Shown piece by piece: positions 60,756 to 64,000 of a stretch of DNA of 64,000 bases (position 1 is its first letter; each line of letters starts with the position of its first letter). Position numbers and translations under genes: made by a program. The notes beneath the pieces were generated by a model, which was not told the DNA's origin, did no database searches, and worked only from the letters and a program-made list of their open reading frames with translations. Source of the stretch: Nitrospirota bacterium (GTDB lineage: Bacteria; Nitrospirota; Thermodesulfovibrionia; Thermodesulfovibrionales; UBA6898). The DNA lies in the NCBI GenBank assembly GCA_021825365.1, contig JAKAHR010000017.1:1-64000 (forward strand). The letters run 5' to 3'.

Positions 60756-63470
60756 TTATACTACACCCGATTTATCCGCCACAAGCCCCCTCAGCACGCA
60801 GGGAAGAATTCCGCCGTGTCTGAAGTAATCGACTTCGACCGGCGTGTCGATACGGACTTTCAGCACCGCTTCCTCACTGCTGCCGTCGCGGCGCCGGATG
60901 ACCACGGTGACGTCCTGTCCCGGCCGAAGATCAGCCATGCCGGGGATATCAAACTCCTCGTCGCCCCTGATGCCCAGGGACTCGACCGAGTCACCGGCCT
61001 GGAATTGAAGGGGCAGCACCCCCATGCCTACGAGGTTCGATCGGTGGATCCGCTCAAAGCCCCTCGCTATCACCGCCCTGACGCCGAGAAGCCTCGTCCC
61101 CTTGGCGGCCCAATCCCGCGACGAACCGGTGCCGTATTCCTCCCCGCCGAAAACGACCACAGGCGTACCCTGACTGATGTATTTCATCGCAGCGTCATAG
61201 ATGGACATCTCTTCCCCTGAGGGCTGAAACAGGGTGAATCCTCCCTCAACGCGCGTACCGTCCTCCCTGGCAGGCAGCATAAGATTCTTTATCCGCACGT
61301 TTGCAAAGGTGCCCCGGACCATGACATCGTGATTGCCCCGCCGCGTGCCGTAGCTCTGGAAATCCTCTTTCGCCACGCCCCTGGCGATCAGATACTTTCC
61401 CGCGGGAGAGGTCTCCGGAATCGAGCCGGCAGGGCTGATATGGTCCGTGGTGACTGAATCTCCAAAGATGCCGAGCGCCCTTGCGCGGCTTATATCTTCC
61501 ACCTTCCCCGGCTCCGGGGTGAAGCCTTCAAAAAACGGGGGCTCGGCGATATAGGTGGAATCCGGCCAGTCATATAACCCGCCTGCGACCGAAGACACGC
61601 CGCTCCAAAGCTGGCCGTCCCCTGCAAAATCCGTGTAGATGCGGCGGAACATTTCCGGATCCGATACATAATTCATTACAGCCTCCACCTCCGCGCTCCG
61701 GGGCCAGATATCCCTGAGGTACACCGGCCGGCCGTCCCTCCCCGTGCCGAGAGGTTCGTTCTCCACATCCCTGATGACGGTCCCCGCTATCGCAAAGGCG
61801 ACCACAAGCGGCGGGCTCATGAGGAAGTTGGCGCGGAGGTTCGGATGGATGCGCGCCTCGAAGTTGCGGTTGCCTGAGAGGACCGCGGCACAGACAAGGT
61901 CGTTCCGGACAATCGCCTCTTCGATCCCCGCCTCCAGCGGACCGGCATTGCCGATGCAGGTGGTGCAGCCGTAGGCAGAGACGTAAAACCCGAGCCTTTC
62001 AAGATACGGAAGCAGGCCTGCACGGGTGAGATATTCGGTCACCACCCGCGAACCCGGGGCAAGGGATGTCTTGATATGCTTCCTGACTGTCAGTCCTTTT
62101 TCGACGGCCTTTCTTGCCAGGAGCCCGGCGGCAAGAAGGACACCGGGGTTCGAGGTGTTCGTACACGAGGTTATCGCGGCGATGATCACATCCCCTGAAC
62201 CGACATCGATCCCGTCCCTTGTCCTGAACCTCTTCGAAAGATCCTCTGACCTCTTCGAAAAACCGTTGTCAGCCGCGGGACGTGCAAACAAGTCGGTAAA
62301 CTTATTCCCCAGGGCGTGAAGCCCGATCCTGTCCTGTGGCCGCCGGGGTCCGGCGACCGACGGCCTCACGGAAGACATATCCAGTTCAACCATCCTTGAG
62401 TAGTCGATCTCACCCGCCTTCGGGATACCGTATATCCCCTGCGCCCTGAAGTATGCCTGGAACGCGGAGACCTCATCCTCGGTGCGTCCGCTGTAACGGA
62501 AGAAGTCGACGGTGCGGTCGTCCACGGGAAAGTATCCGATAGTAGCCCCGTATTCGGGTGACATATTGGCGAGAGTCGCCCTGTCGGGTATCGAGAGGGA
62601 TGAGGCGCCTTCTCCGAAGAACTCTGCAAATGCGCCGACCACCTTCTCCCTGCGGAGCATCTCGGTCACCGTCAGGACGAGATCGGTCGCCGTGACGCCT
62701 TCCCGCATCCTGCCCTTCAGCTCCACTCCGACAACGTCCGGCATGAGGAAGTAGACCGGCTGACCGAGCATCGCCGCCTCTGCCTCGATGCCGCCGACCC
62801 CCCAACCCGCCACGCCGATGCCGTTGATCATCGTAGTGTGGCTGTCCGTGCCCACGACGGTGTCGGGGTAGTACAGGCCGTCCTTGTCATGAACCCCGCG
62901 CGCGAGATATTCGAGATTCACCTGGTGTACGATCCCGACGCCCGGGGGGACCACCCTGAAGGTCTTAAAGGCCTGCATGCCCCACTTCAGAAACTGGTAG
63001 CGCTCCCGATTGCGCCTGAATTCCATCTCCATGTTCTTCTTTAGCGCGCCGGGTTCACCGTGGTAGTCGATCTGCACCGAATGGTCTACCACGAGGTCGA
63101 CCGGCACGAGAGGTTCGATGATCCCCGGTCTCCTCCCCATCCCCGATGCAACGCCGCGCATGGCGGCGAGATCGCAGAGAAGGGGTACCCCGGTGAAGTC
63201 CTGCAGCAGGATCCGTGCGACGACAAAGGGGACTTCGGCGATGCGCCGCGCATGAGGACTCCATCCGGCAAGCTGCCTGACGTGTTCTTCGGTGATCTTC
63301 CCGCCGTCGTAATTGCGCAGTACCGACTCAAGGACGATACGGATTGACACGGGAAGACGGGATATCCGGCCAATACCCTCATGCTCGAGGACGGGCAGGG
63401 AATAGAGCCTTCCTTCTCTGCCATTGCCCGCATCAAACTCCGCGAGGGTATTAAACAGGTTATGATTCAT
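60756..63470 (-). CDS. acnA: Aconitate hydratase (AcnA type)
   Basis: 904 aa. Cluster Cys residues are in '[13 protein letters not shown]' and '[13 protein letters not shown]'. '[27 protein letters not shown]' and the C-terminal swivelling domain '[51 protein letters not shown]' are canonical AcnA. It turns citrate into isocitrate and may also hydrate 2-methyl-cis-aconitate, as the gene directly follows prpD (TGA then ATG with no gap). The sequence is not obviously the AcnD subtype. Confidence 0.94.
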   Translation of the reverse strand: MNHNLFNTLAEFDAGNGREGRLYSLPVLEHEGIGRISRLPVSIRIVLESVLRNYDGGKITEEHVRQLAGWSPHARRIAEVPFVVARILLQDFTGVPLLCDLAAMRGVASGMGRRPGIIEPLVPVDLVVDHSVQIDYHGEPGALKKNMEMEFRRNRERYQFLKWGMQAFKTFRVVPPGVGIVHQVNLEYLARGVHDKDGLYYPDTVVGTDSHTTMINGIGVAGWGVGGIEAEAAMLGQPVYFLMPDVVGVELKGRMREGVTATDLVLTVTEMLRREKVVGAFAEFFGEGASSLSIPDRATLANMSPEYGATIGYFPVDDRTVDFFRYSGRTEDEVSAFQAYFRAQGIYGIPKAGEIDYSRMVELDMSSVRPSVAGPRRPQDRIGLHALGNKFTDLFARPAADNGFSKRSEDLSKRFRTRDGIDVGSGDVIIAAITSCTNTSNPGVLLAAGLLARKAVEKGLTVRKHIKTSLAPGSRVVTEYLTRAGLLPYLERLGFYVSAYGCTTCIGNAGPLEAGIEEAIVRNDLVCAAVLSGNRNFEARIHPNLRANFLMSPPLVVAFAIAGTVIRDVENEPLGTGRDGRPVYLRDIWPRSAEVEAVMNYVSDPEMFRRIYTDFAGDGQLWSGVSSVAGGLYDWPDSTYIAEPPFFEGFTPEPGKVEDISRARALGIFGDSVTTDHISPAGSIPETSPAGKYLIARGVAKEDFQSYGTRRGNHDVMVRGTFANVRIKNLMLPAREDGTRVEGGFTLFQPSGEEMSIYDAAMKYISQGTPVVVFGGEEYGTGSSRDWAAKGTRLLGVRAVIARGFERIHRSNLVGMGVLPLQFQAGDSVESLGIRGDEEFDIPGMADLRPGQDVTVVIRRRDGSSEEAVLKVRIDTPVEVDYFRHGGILPCVLRGLVADKSGVV

Positions 63471-64000
63471 TCAGATGACAAACATATCCACGAATTCGTT
63501 GACCGTCATCGCCTCCAGTTTGCGCTGGTCCAGGCAGATGTCGATGATAGCCTTCTGCTGCTTCGCCGGAAAGCGGCGGCCGAGGTTTGTCCTGAATTTC
63601 CCGACCAGCACCGGCATCCCCTCCTTGCGGCGGCGGCGGTGTCCTATCGGGTATTCGACCTCCACCTTTGCGGTCTTCGTGCCGTCGGCAAAGAATATCT
63701 GTATCGCATTGGCTATCGACCGCTTCGCCGGGTCGTGATAGTCCTTCGTGTATTGAGGGTTTTCGATGCAGACCATCTTGCCGCGCAGGGCGTCTATCCT
63801 CTTGTCAGCGGCAACGCCGTCTTCGTAGTGCGCAGAGGTAAGCTGCCCGAAGATGAGGCCGATCGCCACCATGTACTGCATGCAGTGGTCGCGGTCGGCC
63901 GGATTGTACAGCGGCCCCTTCTTGTCGATGATCCGGATCGCGGACTCATGGGTCGTGATCTCGATCTTTTTGATCCGGTCGAGCCTGTCCTTCACCTTCG
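63471..64000 (-). CDS. prpD: 2-methylcitrate dehydratase PrpD, C-terminal part (cut by window end)
   Basis: The visible 176 codons, read without interruption to the window edge, match the C-terminal domain of PrpD: 'ESAIRIIDKKGPLYNPADRDHCMQYMVAIGLIFGQLT', 'YTKDYHDPAKRSIANAIQIFFADG', 'EYPIGHRRRRKEGMP' and 'AMTVNEFVDMFVI'. The N-terminal two thirds lie outside. PrpD dehydrates 2-methylcitrate to 2-methyl-cis-aconitate in propionate breakdown. It abuts the aconitase gene. Confidence 0.9.
   Translation of the reverse strand, partial: KVKDRLDRIKKIEITTHESAIRIIDKKGPLYNPADRDHCMQYMVAIGLIFGQLTSAHYEDGVAADKRIDALRGKMVCIENPQYTKDYHDPAKRSIANAIQIFFADGTKTAKVEVEYPIGHRRRRKEGMPVLVGKFRTNLGRRFPAKQQKAIIDICLDQRKLEAMTVNEFVDMFVI

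Noticed and set aside
60756-63470. AcnD (2-methylcitrate-specific dehydratase) instead of AcnA.
   Set aside because: Despite adjacency to prpD, sequence features read as ordinary AcnA; a double role is possible but the subtype is not supported.

Overview
The window is a 64 kb stretch of a Gram-negative bacterial chromosome with high GC content (roughly 58-60 % by eye). It is densely packed, almost entirely housekeeping in character, and arranged in several long co-directional gene runs. The content suggests an anaerobic or facultative bacterium of the Nitrospirota / Desulfobacterota ('deltaproteobacterial') sphere: a four-subunit pyruvate:ferredoxin oxidoreductase, a type B succinate/fumarate:quinone oxidoreductase with a single di-heme-type cytochrome b, a PrpE/aconitase/PrpD propionate module, MglA/MglB polarity proteins, and the yicC-remA-gmk-rpoZ-coaBC order. 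I cannot resolve the phylum from sequence alone.

Layout. 0-4.3 kb is the most accessory part: a REP-like hairpin, a large lipoprotein with a toxin-like hydrophobic helix and coiled coil, a flavin-reductase-like gene, an internally deleted IS200/IS605 transposase remnant, a small secreted protein, and a protein that looks like a bacterial relative of the Janus/Ocnus (PHPT1) phosphohistidine phosphatases. 4.4-8.6 kb is an AttEFGH-like export operon (AttH/CrtC-fold protein, ABC ATPase, double FtsX-type permease). 8.7-19.6 kb (minus strand) holds a lytic transglycosylase, a Mur ligase, a degenerate-receiver/SPOR membrane fusion, a zinc-ribbon membrane protein, a U32 peptidase-family protein, RNase HI, a SprT-like protein, mglA-mglB and the porGDAB operon.

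19.7-28.5 kb (plus strand) carries yicC-remA-gmk-rpoZ-coaBC, a TPR protein plus a Roadblock/LC7 protein, and aroQ-pepP-efp-accB-accC. 28.5-32.2 kb is a looser region: GlsB-like protein, ThiE, an orphan Leu/Ile/Val-type binding lipoprotein, a small cytochrome c and an F420-type reductase. 32.2-45.6 kb (minus strand) has a P-type ATPase coupled to a universal stress protein, then mutS, gcvH, lpdA, a helical protein of unknown function, eno, a FtsB/DivIC protein and a GH57 enzyme, read from high to low coordinates.

45.7-48.4 kb is the classical DUF177-rpmF-plsX-fabH lipid and ribosome cluster. 48.5-53.4 kb holds a di-heme peroxidase, a VTT/DedA-like membrane protein, a slipin-NfeD pair, tRNA-Asn(GTT) and an SCO1-like copper protein. 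53.6-64 kb (minus strand) is an eight-gene run, prpD-acnA-prpE-sdhC-sdhA-sdhB-mdh-methyltransferase. It links propionyl-CoA activation and the methylcitrate route to succinate, fumarate and malate/oxaloacetate turnover.

I found no CRISPR array, prophage, intact transposon, rRNA or convincing riboswitch. The points most worth following up are the receiver-SPOR fusion lacking its phosphoacceptor aspartate, the PHPT1-like protein, the one-permease AttEFGH operon, the 162-bp inverted-repeat element, a length-neutral perfect 24-bp tandem repeat inside fabH, near-leaderless start contexts at yicC and attH, and the TPR/Roadblock pair beside a separate MglAB.
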